A stretch of 64,000 nucleotides of DNA from Pseudomonas peradeniyensis (GCF_014268935.2 NZ_JABWRJ020000001.1:1426001-1490000), one strand, 5' to 3'; positions 16,994-30,404 are shown, counted from the first letter of the stretch. Made by a program: numbers and translations. The notes: generated by a model from the letters alone, not told the origin.

Positions 16994-18616
16994 TCAGATC
17001 TTGAACTGCGCCACCAGGCCGTTGAGCTCCAACGCAAGGTGCGACAGGTCCTGGGCCGCCGCGCTGGTCTGGTTGGCGCCCGCCGAAGTCTGCAGCGACA
17101 GGTCGCGAATGTTCACCAGGTTGCGATCCACTTCCCGGGCCACCTGGGCCTGCTGCTCGGAGGCGGTGGCGATCACCAGGTTGCGCTGGTTGATCGCGGT
17201 GATCGCCTCGGCAATCCGTTCCAGGGCCTGGCCGGCCGACTGCGCCACTTCCAGGGTGCCGTTGGCCCGGCCCTGGCTGCTGTGCATGGCGCCGACCGCG
17301 CGCTCGGTGCCGTTCTGGATGCCGCCGATCATCTGCTCGATTTCCTCGGTGGACTGTTGGGTGCGATGGGCCAGGGCGCGGACCTCGTCGGCGACCACCG
17401 CGAAGCCACGGCCGGCCTCGCCGGCACGCGCAGCCTCGATGGCGGCGTTCAGGGCGAGCAGGTTGGTCTGGCCGGCGATCGAACCGATCACTTCGAGCAC
17501 GCGGGTGATTTCGTTGGCGCTGCTGGCCAGTTGCTCGATTTCCTCGGCGGTGCCGGTCACGTCGTCCACCAGCAGCTGGATCGAGGCGAGTGCCTGGTTG
17601 ACCTGGTCGCGCCCGTCGCGGGTGGTGCGGTCGGCGCCCTGGGAGGCGTCGGCGGTGCTGACGGCATTGCTGGCCACCTCCTCGACGGCGGCGGTCATCT
17701 GATTGACCGCCGTGGCGGCCTGGTCGATCTCGGCGCTTTGCTGGTGCAGGCCGCGACTGGTGTCATCGGTGACGCGGTGCAGCTCCTCGGAGGCCGAGGC
17801 CAGCTTTTCGGCGGAGGCGGTGATCCGGCACAAGGTGTCGCGCAGACTGCGCTGCATGTGATCCAGGGCATGCAGCAGCAACGCCGGTTCGTCACGGCCG
17901 GTGGCCGTGACCGGGCAGCTCAGGTCGCCGCTGGCGATGCGCTCGGCGACGGCGACGGCGTCGGCCAGCGGGGTGACGATGCTGCGGGTGAACAGCAGGG
18001 CGATCACGATCAGCGCCAGGACGATCAGTGCCACTGCGGCCATGATCATGGCCAGGGCCTGGTCGCCGACGGCGCTGCTGCGCTGCGAGGCCGCCTGGGC
18101 AGCCTGGTAGTTGAAGCCGACCAGGTTTGCCATGGCCTCCATCATGTGGTCGGCGCGCTGGACCAGCGGGCCGCTGATCAGGCGTCTGGCCTCGGCCATG
18201 TAGCCGGCGCCGATGGCGGCAAGCACCTGCTGTTGTTGCTCGGTGTACTGCTGGCGCGCTGTCAGCAAGGCATTGAACAGGCGACGGTCTTCACTGTCGT
18301 GGATGGTTCGCTCGTAGTCGCCGAGGTCTTCCTGCAGCGCCTTGTCGATGCTGTCGAGCAAGGCCAGGCTGGCGCTCTGGCTGGTGTCGCCCTCCAGGGC
18401 GACACGCAGTGTGGCGGCGCGCTGGCGGGCGAGCGTGCCGCTGATCTCGTTGAGGGCGATCACGGCGGGCAGCCAGTTGACGCGGATTTCATCCGTGGCC
18501 TCATCCATCTGCCTGGTAACGGACCAGGAGACGCATCCCAGGGCCAGGACCAGGGCCGCCAGCAGCGTGAACAGGCTGCTCGCCCGCTTGCCGATCTTCA
18601 TGTTTCTCAACAGCAT
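16994..18616 (-). CDS. Methyl-accepting chemotaxis protein
   Basis: 540 residues from [18 protein letters not shown], with AAGGAA upstream. Membrane segment 1 (about 12-32) and segment 2 (about 190-212) flank a four-helix-bundle-like periplasmic sensor. HAMP follows (about 213-265), then a signalling domain with the hairpin-tip region [19 protein letters not shown] and conserved [27 protein letters not shown]. It feeds a CheA/CheW array coded elsewhere. The ligand is unknown. It is the second of a tandem pair; its cytoplasmic half is nearly the same as that of the upstream paralogue while the sensor halves differ. Confidence 0.95.
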   Translation of the reverse strand: MLLRNMKIGKRASSLFTLLAALVLALGCVSWSVTRQMDEATDEIRVNWLPAVIALNEISGTLARQRAATLRVALEGDTSQSASLALLDSIDKALQEDLGDYERTIHDSEDRRLFNALLTARQQYTEQQQQVLAAIGAGYMAEARRLISGPLVQRADHMMEAMANLVGFNYQAAQAASQRSSAVGDQALAMIMAAVALIVLALIVIALLFTRSIVTPLADAVAVAERIASGDLSCPVTATGRDEPALLLHALDHMQRSLRDTLCRITASAEKLASASEELHRVTDDTSRGLHQQSAEIDQAATAVNQMTAAVEEVASNAVSTADASQGADRTTRDGRDQVNQALASIQLLVDDVTGTAEEIEQLASSANEITRVLEVIGSIAGQTNLLALNAAIEAARAGEAGRGFAVVADEVRALAHRTQQSTEEIEQMIGGIQNGTERAVGAMHSSQGRANGTLEVAQSAGQALERIAEAITAINQRNLVIATASEQQAQVAREVDRNLVNIRDLSLQTSAGANQTSAAAQDLSHLALELNGLVAQFKI

Positions 18617-18733
18617 GGGTGTTCCTTGACGTATGAATGCAAACGCCAGGAGCATGGGCCGTGCAGCAGGCCGGGGATAGTCGCCAGGTCTCACGCAGTG
18701 CAGCGGTTTTTCCTATTCATCAGGGCCGCTATG

Positions 18734-18803
18734 CGATCGCGGAGCAAGCCTGTTCCTACAGCGATCTTGCAGTTGATCTGTAGGTGCGTACGTGCTCCGC
18801 GAT
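18734..18803. repeat. Degenerate REP-like inverted repeat
   Basis: ATCGCGGAGCAAGCCTGTTCCTACAG and a matching reverse copy ending CTCCGCGAT flank a short spacer between the two chemoreceptor genes. Confidence 0.65.
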
Positions 18804-18818
18804 GTCGGTACGGCGGGC

Positions 18819-20444
18819 TCAGACCTTGAACTGCGCCACCATCCCGTTCAGCTCCACCGCCAGGCGCGACAGGTCCTGGGCCGCCGCGCTGGTCTGGTTG
18901 GCGCCGGCCGAGGTCTGCATCGCTAGGTCGCGGATGTTCACCAGGTTGCGGTCCACCTCCCGGGCCACTTGGGCCTGCTGTTCGGAGGCTGTGGCGATCA
19001 CCAGGTTGCGCTGGTTGATGGTGGCGATCGCCTCGGCGATCAGCTCCAGGGCCTGGCCGGCCGACTGCGCCACGGCCAGGGTGCCGTTGGCGCGGCCCTG
19101 GCTGCTGTGCATGGCGCTGACCGCACGCTCGGTGCCGGACTGGATGCCGCCGATCATCTGCTCGATTTCAGCGGTGGACTGTTGGGTGCGGTGGGCCAGG
19201 GCGCGCACCTCGTCGGCGACCACGGCGAAGCCGCGGCCAGCCTCACCGGCACGGGCGGCCTCGATGGCGGCGTTGAGCGCCAGCAGGTTGGTCTGCCCGG
19301 CGATCGAGCCGATCACGTCCAATACCTGGCTGATCTCGTTGGCGTGACTGGCCAGTTGCTCGATCTCCCCGGAGGTGCCGGTCACGTCATCGACCAGGTG
19401 CTGGATCGAGGCCAGTGCCTGGTTGACCTGGTCGCGACCGTCGCGGGTAGTGCGGTCGGCGCCCTGGGAGGCATCGGCGGTGCTCACGGCATTTGTGGCC
19501 ACTTCTTCGACTGCGGCGGTCATCTGGTTGACCGCCGTGGCGGCCTGGTCGATCTCGGCGCTCTGCTGGTGCAGGCCGCGGCTGGTGTCCTCGGTGACGG
19601 TGTGCAGCTCCTCGGAGGCCGAGGCCAGTTGGTCGGAAGACGCGGCAATCCTGCGCAGGGTGTCGCGCAGGCTATGCTGCATGCGGCTCAGGGCGGCCAA
19701 CAGCAAGGCCGGTTCGTCGCGGCCGAGCACGACGATCTCGCGGGTCAGGTCGCCGGTGGCGACCCGCTCGGCCACGGCAACGGCGTCGGCCAGGGGCACG
19801 ACGATACTGCGAGTGAGGAGGGTGGCGATGCCGATCAGCGCCAGGGTTATCACGGCGATGGCGGCGATGATCAGGCTGAAGGCTTCGTCTGAGGCCGCGC
19901 TGCTGCGCAGCGAGGCCTGTTCGGCGCCCTTGGTGTTGTAGTCGATCAGCGTGGCCAGGGCTTTCATCATGCTGTCGGCATACTCCGCCAGCGGGCCGTT
20001 TACCAGGCGTCGGGCTTCGTCCAGCTGGTCATTGCCGGCGGCGGCGCGGATGGCTTGCTGCAATGCGTGATAGCGTTCGCTCAGGCCCATGAAGGTGTCG
20101 AACAGGGCGCGGTCATCCGCGGCGAAGATGGTGCGCTCGTAGGCCTTGAGGTCGTCTTCGAGCTGCTGGTTGACCTGGACGATCTTGTCCAGCGTGGAAT
20201 GGCGGGCGCTGCTGCTGTCCTCCAGGACACTGCGCAGGGTCAGGGCGCGGGCCCGGCCCAGGTTGCTGCTGACCTCGCCCAGGGCGAGCACGGCGGGCAT
20301 CCAGGTGAGACGGATTTCGTCGGTGGCGCTGTCCATCCGCCGGGTTTCGTAGAGGGCGACCAAGCCCAGGGCCAGGACCAGGGCCCCGAGCAGGGTGAAC
20401 ATTCCTGCTGCCCGAATACCGATCTTCATGTTCCGTAACTGCAT
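18819..20444 (-). CDS. Methyl-accepting chemotaxis protein (tandem paralogue)
   Basis: 541 residues with AAGGAG upstream of the ATG. The order is identical to the downstream copy: membrane segment near 12-32, helical periplasmic sensor to about 188, second segment, HAMP, signalling domain. The sensor shares the frame [20 protein letters not shown] with [20 protein letters not shown] of its partner but diverges between, suggesting related but distinct ligands. The conserved cytoplasmic domain may be kept alike by gene conversion. Confidence 0.95.
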   Translation of the reverse strand: MQLRNMKIGIRAAGMFTLLGALVLALGLVALYETRRMDSATDEIRLTWMPAVLALGEVSSNLGRARALTLRSVLEDSSSARHSTLDKIVQVNQQLEDDLKAYERTIFAADDRALFDTFMGLSERYHALQQAIRAAAGNDQLDEARRLVNGPLAEYADSMMKALATLIDYNTKGAEQASLRSSAASDEAFSLIIAAIAVITLALIGIATLLTRSIVVPLADAVAVAERVATGDLTREIVVLGRDEPALLLAALSRMQHSLRDTLRRIAASSDQLASASEELHTVTEDTSRGLHQQSAEIDQAATAVNQMTAAVEEVATNAVSTADASQGADRTTRDGRDQVNQALASIQHLVDDVTGTSGEIEQLASHANEISQVLDVIGSIAGQTNLLALNAAIEAARAGEAGRGFAVVADEVRALAHRTQQSTAEIEQMIGGIQSGTERAVSAMHSSQGRANGTLAVAQSAGQALELIAEAIATINQRNLVIATASEQQAQVAREVDRNLVNIRDLAMQTSAGANQTSAAAQDLSRLAVELNGMVAQFKV

Positions 20445-20621
20445 GCGACGCTCCTTGACGGTGGCTGGCAGGCGTCAAGAGCGCGGACTGACCGGGCTCG
20501 GCTGGAAAGGCTCTCGATGCACTGCGAAGGGGGTTATATCCTCACGGTTCATGTTGTTTTTTCTGAATGATGACATAACGCCACTATTATTGACCAGTCG
20601 TTCAATGTAATGACACATACA

Positions 20622-20653
20622 AACAGGCCCGTCACTTCCGGGACGGGCCTGTT
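20622..20653 (-). terminator. Strong terminator hairpin
   Basis: A perfect 12-base-pair stem (AACAGGCCCGTC with GACGGGCCTGTT) has an 8-base loop. It lies just after the stop of the minus-strand oxidoreductase gene, with T-rich sequence on both sides. Confidence 0.85.
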
Positions 20654-20661
20654 GTTTTCGT

Positions 20662-21864
20662 TCACTCGACGATCGGAATCAGCGGGTCGGCCGCTGCCAG
20701 GGCCTGGGCGCGGTCGGCGGCCGGCGGGTAGATCCAGACCGAGTTGATCTGGCGTTTGAGGTTCTTGCCTTCCTGGCCCTGCAGCTTCAGTTCGCGGGTC
20801 CAGCCTTCGCTGTACGCGGCGCCCCAGTCGCCCAGGTCCAGGCAGGTGACGTACTTGGGCTGGCGGTACGCTATTGGCGCCTGGCCCAGCAGGTCGGCCA
20901 TGGCGTTGTTGCCGCTGTGGCGACCCATGGGGATGGCGTGCTGGCAGGTCATCAGGGCGTGGTTGCCCAGCTCGTCGACCGCGGCCCAGGCCACGTCGCC
21001 GGTGGCGTAGATGTGCGCCTGGCCGATCACCTTGAGGTGGTCGTCGACGCGCAGGCGACCGAAGCCGTCACGCTCGCCAGCGACCTGCGCGGTCAACGGA
21101 CTGGCCTTGACGCCGGCGGTCCAGATCACGGTCTTGCTGGCGATGTACTCGCCGTTGTCCAGGGTCACGCCACCGGCATCTGCCGACACCACCGAGGTGC
21201 CGGTCAGCCATTCGACGCCAGCCTGCTCGCTGGCGGCGACGATGGCCGGGGTGATCCCGGCGCCGAGGGCGGCACCGACGCTGGCGCCACGATCGATCAG
21301 CACCACGCGGGCATGGCCTTCACCGAGGATGGCGCGCAGGCGCAGCGGCATCTCGGTGGCGGTCTCGATGCCAGTGAAGCCGCCGCCGCAGACCACCACG
21401 GTGTTGCGTGCCGGCGAGGCGGGCAGGCTGGCCAGGCCGTGCAGGTGCTGTTCCAGGCGCACGGCCGATTCCATCTGGTCGACATCGAAGCTGTGTTCGG
21501 CCAGGCCCGGCACGGCAGGGCGGGCCACTTGGCTGCCGGCGGCGAGGATCAGGCGGTCATAGGCGAGCTGTTGCGGCAGGCCATCGGCATCGCGGTAGCC
21601 GACCTGGCGGGCGGCGCTGTCGATGCTGTCGGCGGTGCCAGGGATGAATTCCACGCCCACCACGTCGAATAGGGCCTCCAGCGGTGCCTGCAGCGTGTGG
21701 ACGTCGGCTTCGTAGAAGCGTGGGCGGATGCGCAGTTGCGGCTGCGGGGCCAGCACGCTGATGCGCACGTCGCCGCGCTGGGCCTGGTCGAGCAGGCGAG
21801 CGGCGCTCAGGGCGCTCCAGACACCGGCAAAGCCGGCACCGATGATCAGGATACGAGAGGTCAT
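20662..21864 (-). CDS. NAD(P)/FAD-dependent oxidoreductase, NDH-2-like
   Basis: 400 residues from MTSRILIIGAGFAGVWSAL, with GGAG upstream. The FAD-binding GxGxxG is at residues 8-13, a second dinucleotide motif VVCGGGFTGIETATE near 155-170, and ATGDVAW near 300 binds the flavin. This matches type II NADH:quinone oxidoreductase-like flavoproteins, which pass electrons from NADH to quinone without pumping protons. It diverges from an Rrf2 regulator gene with a 25-base palindrome between, so redox control by that regulator is likely. Confidence 0.87.
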   Translation of the reverse strand: MTSRILIIGAGFAGVWSALSAARLLDQAQRGDVRISVLAPQPQLRIRPRFYEADVHTLQAPLEALFDVVGVEFIPGTADSIDSAARQVGYRDADGLPQQLAYDRLILAAGSQVARPAVPGLAEHSFDVDQMESAVRLEQHLHGLASLPASPARNTVVVCGGGFTGIETATEMPLRLRAILGEGHARVVLIDRGASVGAALGAGITPAIVAASEQAGVEWLTGTSVVSADAGGVTLDNGEYIASKTVIWTAGVKASPLTAQVAGERDGFGRLRVDDHLKVIGQAHIYATGDVAWAAVDELGNHALMTCQHAIPMGRHSGNNAMADLLGQAPIAYRQPKYVTCLDLGDWGAAYSEGWTRELKLQGQEGKNLKRQINSVWIYPPAADRAQALAAADPLIPIVE

Positions 21865-21924
21865 GTGGGTGCTCCGCAAGGATAGGAAAAAAGTCTTCGA
21901 TGAGGCGTTCACTGCCTTTCGAGC

Positions 21925-21949
21925 AACTACGACTGTATTGGTCGTAGTT
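21925..21949. promoter_or_regulatory. Palindromic operator between NDH-2-like gene and Rrf2 gene
   Basis: AACTACGAC - 7 bases - GTCGTAGTT is a perfect 9-base inverted repeat located 61-85 bases upstream of the minus-strand oxidoreductase start. Its position and symmetry fit an operator for the divergent Rrf2-family regulator. Confidence 0.6.
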
Positions 21950-22135
21950 AAGTTCGGCAAGTATTTTTTTTCGGGGCGTGCGTTCGCAAACGCTGGTGAA
22001 TCGGCTGTAGCCAGCGTGTTTATTGGCTTCTGTGGAGGTGTTGATGTGCCTGTGCAGCGACGGACGGCGACGACCGGCTTTGCCTGTCACCGATGAAGGG
22101 CGTACTATTTGCGACAGATCTAGTCGGAGATTGAT

Positions 22136-22678
22136 ATGTCCCTTTACAGCGCCGGTGTCGAATACGGCATCCACTGCCTGCTGTTCCTGGTGGACGAGCG
22201 CGGCGACAGCCGCGAGTCCAGCGTGCGCGACCTGGCCGAGTTGCAGGGCGTGCCCCAGGAATACCTGGCCAAGGTCTTCACCAAGCTGGCCCGCGCCGGG
22301 CTGGTGGCGGCGACCGAAGGCGTGCGCGGCGGGTTCCGCCTGGCGCGGCCTTCCGATGAGATCACCGTGCTGGATATCGTCACGGCCATCGACGGGCCGA
22401 AGAAGCTCTTCGATTGCCGCGAGATCCGCGAGCGTTGCGCGGTGTTCGAGGGCGCCGCGCCGGCCTGGGCCACCGAAGGCACCTGCGCAATCCATGCGGT
22501 GATGCTGGGGGCACAGAAGCGCATGGAGGAGGCGCTGGCCCAGCAGACCATCCTCGACCTGGCGCGGCGCTTCGGGCGCAAGGCGCCGGCCGAGTTCGGG
22601 CAGAAGGTCAATGACTGGATGAGCGAGCGCCGCGACGGCAAGGGCGCGGGAGGGGATATTCCGCTGCAGGCCGTCTGA
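22136..22678 (+). CDS. Rrf2 family transcriptional regulator
   Basis: 180 residues with GGAG upstream. The N-terminal winged helix (YGIHCLLFLVDERGD, VRDLAELQGVPQEYLAKVFTKLARAGLV, GVRGGFRLARP as landmarks) is typical of Rrf2 (IscR, NsrR). Three cysteines near 101-125 (CREIRERC followed by EGTC) sit where Rrf2 proteins often bind an Fe-S cluster, though the spacing differs from IscR. It probably senses redox, nitric oxide or quinones and controls the divergent flavoprotein gene. Confidence 0.9.
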   Translation: MSLYSAGVEYGIHCLLFLVDERGDSRESSVRDLAELQGVPQEYLAKVFTKLARAGLVAATEGVRGGFRLARPSDEITVLDIVTAIDGPKKLFDCREIRERCAVFEGAAPAWATEGTCAIHAVMLGAQKRMEEALAQQTILDLARRFGRKAPAEFGQKVNDWMSERRDGKGAGGDIPLQAV

Positions 22679-22824
22679 CGACCAGGGGCGGTTGGGCGGC
22701 GCAACGGAAAATTGTGCTCAACCCCAAGGTAAATCCTTGTCTGCGCGGCCAGCCCACACGTGCCAAGCCGAGGTAAGCTGACAGAAAAATTCCGTGCGCT
22801 GCCCCCGGCGCCAGAGAGGTCAGC

Positions 22825-23730
22825 GTGGCTTCCTACACCTTGCGCCAACTCAAGTACTTCGTCACCACCGTGGAGGCCGGCAGCGTCGCTGAGGCCTCGC
22901 GTCAGCTGTATATCGCCCAGCCGTCGATTTCCACCGCGATCAAGAGCCTGGAAGAGAGCTTCGGCGTGCAGCTGTTCATCCGCCATCACGCCCAGGGCGT
23001 GTCGCTGACGCCCAGCGGCAAGCGCTTCTACGCCAAGACCCGGGCCTTGCTGCAGATGGCCCATGAGTTCGAGCAGAACGCCCTGGCCGACAACGACACG
23101 GTGGCCGGGCAGATCGACATCGGCTGTTTCGAGACCGTGGCGCCTTTGTACCTGCCGCGGCTGATCGCCGGTTTTCGCCAGCGTTACCCGGGGGTGGACA
23201 TCCGCCTGCGCGACGGCGAACAGCAGGACCTGATCCAGGGCCTGACGGCGGGCACCTTCGACCTGGCGTTCCTTTACGATCATGACCTGGACGGCACCAT
23301 CGAGACCGAGCCGTTGATGCCGGCGCAGAAGCCCTATGTGCTGCTGCCGGAAAAGCACCGTTTCGCCGGCCAGACCCAGGTGTCGCTGCGCGACCTGTGC
23401 CCGGAACCGATGATCCTGCTCGATGTGGCGCCGAGCCGCACCTACTTCGTCAGCCTGTTCAACGAGCTGGGGCTGACGCCGAACATCGTCTTCAGTTCGC
23501 CGTCGATCGAGATGGTCCGGGGCATGGTGGGGCAGGGCTTCGGTTTCTCGCTGCTGGTGACCCGGCCGCACTCCGAGTTCACCTACGACGGACAGCGCCT
23601 GGTGACCCTCGACATCACCGAGCCGGTGGCGCTGTCGGGCCTGGCGGCGGCGCACCTCAAGCGTGTGCAACTGACCAAACCGGCGCAATTGTTCGTGGAG
23701 TTCTGTCGCGAGGAGCTTGCACGGTTTTAA
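22825..23730 (+). CDS. LysR family transcriptional regulator
   Basis: 301 residues from a GTG start preceded by GAGAGGTC. The N-terminal helix-turn-helix (LRQLKYFVTTVEAGSVAEAS, IAQPSISTAIKSLEE as landmarks) is followed by a periplasmic-binding-protein-like effector domain. It lies alone; no divergent target gene is adjacent, since the gene upstream runs the same way. Target and effector are unknown. Confidence 0.92.
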   Translation: MASYTLRQLKYFVTTVEAGSVAEASRQLYIAQPSISTAIKSLEESFGVQLFIRHHAQGVSLTPSGKRFYAKTRALLQMAHEFEQNALADNDTVAGQIDIGCFETVAPLYLPRLIAGFRQRYPGVDIRLRDGEQQDLIQGLTAGTFDLAFLYDHDLDGTIETEPLMPAQKPYVLLPEKHRFAGQTQVSLRDLCPEPMILLDVAPSRTYFVSLFNELGLTPNIVFSSPSIEMVRGMVGQGFGFSLLVTRPHSEFTYDGQRLVTLDITEPVALSGLAAAHLKRVQLTKPAQLFVEFCREELARF

Positions 23731-23937
23731 ACACCGACCACCCGTCGCCAAGATGGTCGCATCGATCGAACAATCCCATGCCGGTGGTTTCTTCCACTAA
23801 GGTGCTAGAGGCACTTCGACGTTGTCATTGCCTGGGCGAATGGACCTGCACCCGGGCATGGGCAATATCAATTGGCAGCCTGCCAGTCGAGGGCGTACCA
23901 CACCCAACAGGCCATCCAGTACAGAGAGGGTCGTACC

Positions 23938-24198
23938 ATGTCGTTGATTGGCGTTTCGATGCTTGAGATGCGGCAAATGATCGAACAGGCCTGCCTGCCT
24001 GACCGCTGCGAGGTGAGTTGCCCGGACGGCGAACACCTGACCATTCGCCTGGGACAGGGACAGAGCCTGGACGACTGCCTGACCGTGACCGGCGTGCCGA
24101 TCGCCGAGCTCAACAGCTGCCATGACCTACTGGGACTGGTGGCACGGGTCAAAGCGCAGCGCATTGCCCCGACCACCGTGCGCAAGGTCAGCGCCTGA
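23938..24198 (+). CDS. DUF1652-type small protein
   Basis: 86 residues from MSLIGVSMLEMRQMIEQACLPDRCEV, with GAGAGGG upstream. The pattern of an N-terminal helix, LPDRCEVSCPDGEHLTIRL and TGVPIAELNSCHDLLGLVARVKA fits the Pseudomonas DUF1652 family, cytoplasmic proteins of unknown role. A second member occurs at 41834-42097. Confidence 0.75.
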   Translation: MSLIGVSMLEMRQMIEQACLPDRCEVSCPDGEHLTIRLGQGQSLDDCLTVTGVPIAELNSCHDLLGLVARVKAQRIAPTTVRKVSA

Positions 24199-24200
24199 GG

Positions 24201-24488
24201 TCATAAGAGCTCGAGCAGCAGGTTGATGCCACCGTCACCGCATTTGACATGCTCGCGGACCACCCCGCGGTAGTTGCGTCCTTCCCAGGCGAAGGCGACG
24301 CTGTGGGCTTTCTCGACCTTGCCCGGCAGCGGCGGCTCGATATGCAGGCGCAGTGCCGGGCGGCCTTGCAGGCTGAGGGCCGCCAGTTGTACCTGACACT
24401 CGGCGCGCTGGGCCACCCGGCCGAACAGGGTGTCGCGGACAAAGTCCAGTTCCAGCAGGACGCAGGGGGCGCGGCAGGGCATCTTCAT
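24201..24488 (-). CDS. Hypothetical protein, 95 aa
   Basis: The frame codes for a 95-residue protein starting MKMPCRAPCVLLELDFVRD, convergent with the DUF1652 gene and ending two bases from it. Composition is that of a soluble beta-rich protein (VQLAALSLQGRPALRLHIEPPLPG, VAFAWEGRNYRGVV as landmarks). No family was recognised. Tight packing against the neighbour and normal codon use favour a real gene. Confidence 0.6.
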   Translation of the reverse strand: MKMPCRAPCVLLELDFVRDTLFGRVAQRAECQVQLAALSLQGRPALRLHIEPPLPGKVEKAHSVAFAWEGRNYRGVVREHVKCGDGGINLLLELL

Positions 24489-24585
24489 GGTGGCGTTCCG
24501 GCGAAAGAGGCATACCTCGAACGTTGGAAGCTTAAAAGTGCAAGACGTTCAAATTATTTCAGAAGGTGTGCGACGTTAGAGCTGT

Positions 24586-24857
24586 AGCGCCTATCAGGCC
24601 GAGCGCCGCCCGCGCGGCGCATCGCGGATGAATCCGCTCCTACATTTGTTGCAACGTGGCCATGCCTGATAGGCCATGGTGGTAAGCCTTGTGCGCTCGA
24701 CGCGGTTTTCGGTGGGCATTGCTGGCGCCCCACCTGTCTCAAGACCGGCACCAAGGCTGGCAACCATGGCCTGACAGGTTCGGTACGTTGCAACAAATGT
24801 AGGAGCGGATTCATCCGCGATGCGCCGCGCGGGCGGCGCTCGATCTCATAGGCGCTG
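24586..24857. repeat. Composite palindromic repeat, copy B
   Basis: Two inverted arms of about 93 bases (24587-24680 and 24764-24855) share AGCGCCGCCCGCGCGGCGCA, TCGCGGATGAATCCGCTCC, TACATTTGTTGCAACGT and GCCATGG, separated by about 83 bases. It is a larger relative of the element at 13378-13572 and fills most of this 444-base gap between genes; nothing else is recognised there. Confidence 0.88.
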
Positions 24858-24932
24858 CAAGGTATGTGGTGGACGCCTGGAGGCCCCATCCGATCATCAG
24901 ACACGGGGTTCGAGCCAGGCGTGGACGATCCG

Positions 24933-25283
24933 CTATGGCGCACCGAGAATCTCCAGCACCTTATCGCGCAGTTGATCGATGCTGAACGGCTTGCCGATCA
25001 GGTGCATGCCCTCGGGCACAGTGAAGCTCTCGGCATAGCCGCTGGCGAACAGCACCGGCAGCAATGGCCGGACTTCGCGGGCCTTGGCGGCCAGTTCCTC
25101 GCCGCGCAGGTCGGGCAGGCCGACGTCGGTCATCAACAGCGCCAGCGGCTGGTCGGGATCCTCGATGATCTTCAGGGCCGCGCCGGCACTGTCGGCCTCG
25201 ATGGCGGTATAGCCCAGTTCGCCGAGCACTTCGACTATCAGCATGCGTACGATGTCGTCGTCTTCGACTACCAGAAGGTGCAT
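24933..25283 (-). CDS. Stand-alone receiver-domain response regulator
   Basis: 116 residues, a single CheY-like receiver: acidic pair in VVEDDDIVR, phospho-acceptor aspartate in LLMTDVGLPD near residue 53, conserved threonine/serine position in LFASGYA and lysine in LIGKPFS. AGGATCC precedes the ATG. With no output domain it must act through protein contact. It diverges from the large hybrid kinase gene of the CheR/CheB block and may be its phosphorelay partner. Confidence 0.9.
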   Translation of the reverse strand: MHLLVVEDDDIVRMLIVEVLGELGYTAIEADSAGAALKIIEDPDQPLALLMTDVGLPDLRGEELAAKAREVRPLLPVLFASGYAESFTVPEGMHLIGKPFSIDQLRDKVLEILGAP

Positions 25284-25538
25284 GGTGCGGATCCTGTTTC
25301 GATGGATTGTCTCTACTCTGTGCGCAGGGCCATGGCAGAAGTTCCCAAGCTTAACGGCACGGGCAAATAGATGGAACGATTGCCATAGACAGGCTTCAAA
25401 TACTGGCTAAATGCCCTGCCAGATCCGCCAAAGCTGGTTAGACTCGCTGTATTCCCCCGGTCGGTCTGGCACAGGTAGCACTTACAAGACGTAGCCGTCG
25501 GACTGTTCAATGGACTTTTTTCACTCGGGCACTTTCAG

Positions 25539-29006
<3,468 letters not shown>

Positions 29007-29010
29007 AATC

Positions 29011-29832
29011 TTGACCAGTGAACGCAACACCGATATCGAGATCCGGCTGCTGATCGAGGCGATCTACCTCAAGTACAGCTACGATTTTCGCGATTACTCC
29101 GGCGCCTCGATCAAGCGCCGGATCCTCCACGCCGTGCGTCAGTTCGACTGCCGCACGGTGTCGGCGCTGCAGGAGCGGGTGCTGCACGACCCGGGCATGT
29201 TCCTTGAGCTGCTGCAGTACCTGACGATCCCGGTCAGCGAGATGTTCCGCGACCCCGGGCATTTCCTCGCGCTGCGCAACGAAGTGGTGCCGCTGCTGCG
29301 CACCTGGCCGTCGCTGAAGCTGTGGATCGCCGGCTGCAGCACCGGCGAGGAGGTGTACTCCATGGCCATCCTGCTGCGCGAGGAAGGCCTGCTGGAGCGC
29401 ACCATCCTCTATGCCACCGACATCAATCCGCACTCGCTGGAGCGCGCCAAGCAGGGCATCTACTCGATGCAGAGCATGCGCGAGTACGAGGAGAACTACC
29501 GCAAGGCCGGTGGCCGGCGGGATTTCTCCGAGTACTATACCGCCGCCTACGGCAACGCCATCATGGACTCAAGCCTGCGCGACAACGTGACCTTCGCCGA
29601 CCACAGCCTGGCCACCGACAGCGTGTTTTCCGAGACCCAGCTGGTGTCATGCCGCAACGTGCTGATCTACTTCAACAAGGATCTGCAGGACCGCGCCCTG
29701 GGCCTGTTCCACGAGTCGCTGTGCCACCGTGGTTTCCTGGTGCTGGGCAGCAAGGAGTCGGTGGATTTCTCGGCCTACAGTGAAGGCTTCGAGCCGCTGG
29801 TGCGGCCCGAGCGGATCTACCGCAAGACATGA
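29011..29832 (+). CDS. CheR-type protein glutamate methyltransferase
   Basis: 273 residues from a TTG start that begins four bases after the kinase stop, with GGAGCGA upstream. CheR landmarks are FREYSGASIKRRI-like DYSGASIKRRI, SEMFRDPGHF near 75, the SAM-binding AGCSTGEEVYSMAI near 107 and CRNVLIYF near 215. CheR methylates glutamates of chemoreceptors; no receptor is encoded here, so the target may be the coiled coil of the adjacent kinase. It overlaps cheB by ATGA. Confidence 0.92.
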   Translation: MTSERNTDIEIRLLIEAIYLKYSYDFRDYSGASIKRRILHAVRQFDCRTVSALQERVLHDPGMFLELLQYLTIPVSEMFRDPGHFLALRNEVVPLLRTWPSLKLWIAGCSTGEEVYSMAILLREEGLLERTILYATDINPHSLERAKQGIYSMQSMREYEENYRKAGGRRDFSEYYTAAYGNAIMDSSLRDNVTFADHSLATDSVFSETQLVSCRNVLIYFNKDLQDRALGLFHESLCHRGFLVLGSKESVDFSAYSEGFEPLVRPERIYRKT

Positions 29833-30404
29833 ACGGCGTGAGCGCGATCGTCATCGGTGCCTCGGCGGGCGGCGTCACGGCGCTGTTCAGCGTGCTTGGC
29901 GCATTGCCGGCCGATTTCGCCATCCCGGTACTGTGCCTGCTGCACCTGCCGGACGACCGCCACAGCCAGCTCGCCGAAGTGTTGCAGCGGCGCCTGCGCC
30001 GGCCGGTGCGCGAGGCCCTGGACAAGGCGCGGATCGAGCCGGGGCTGATCTACGTGGCGGGGCCGGGTTATCACTTGTCGGTCGAGCGCGACTTCAGCTT
30101 CTCGCTCAGCCAGGAAGCGCCGGTGCATTTCTCGCGCCCGGCGATCGATTTTCTCTTCGAGTCGGCCGCCGATGCCTATGGCCCGGGCCTGCTCGGCGTG
30201 CTGCTCACCGGGGCCAACGAAGACGGCGCCCGCGGGCTTTTGCGCATCAGACAAAGCGGTGGCCGGACGGTTGTCCAGGACCCCCGCGACGCACAGGTGG
30301 CGTTGATGCCGGAGGCCGCCCTGGCCCTGCACGACCCTGACCATATTCTTTCCCTTGGCGGTATCGGGCAGTTGCTCGCTACCCTGGAACCCAGCGCATG
30401 CTAA
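29829..30404 (+). CDS. CheB-type methylesterase without receiver domain
   Basis: 191 residues covering only the catalytic domain. The triad is visible as serine in GASAGGV (near 13), histidine in CLLHLPDDR (near 40) and aspartate in GANEDGARG (near 135). Canonical CheB has an N-terminal receiver, which is absent. Its start overlaps cheR (ATGA) and its end overlaps the next kinase gene by 7 bases, so the three are translated as one unit. It probably reverses the CheR methylation. Confidence 0.92.
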   Translation: MNGVSAIVIGASAGGVTALFSVLGALPADFAIPVLCLLHLPDDRHSQLAEVLQRRLRRPVREALDKARIEPGLIYVAGPGYHLSVERDFSFSLSQEAPVHFSRPAIDFLFESAADAYGPGLLGVLLTGANEDGARGLLRIRQSGGRTVVQDPRDAQVALMPEAALALHDPDHILSLGGIGQLLATLEPSAC

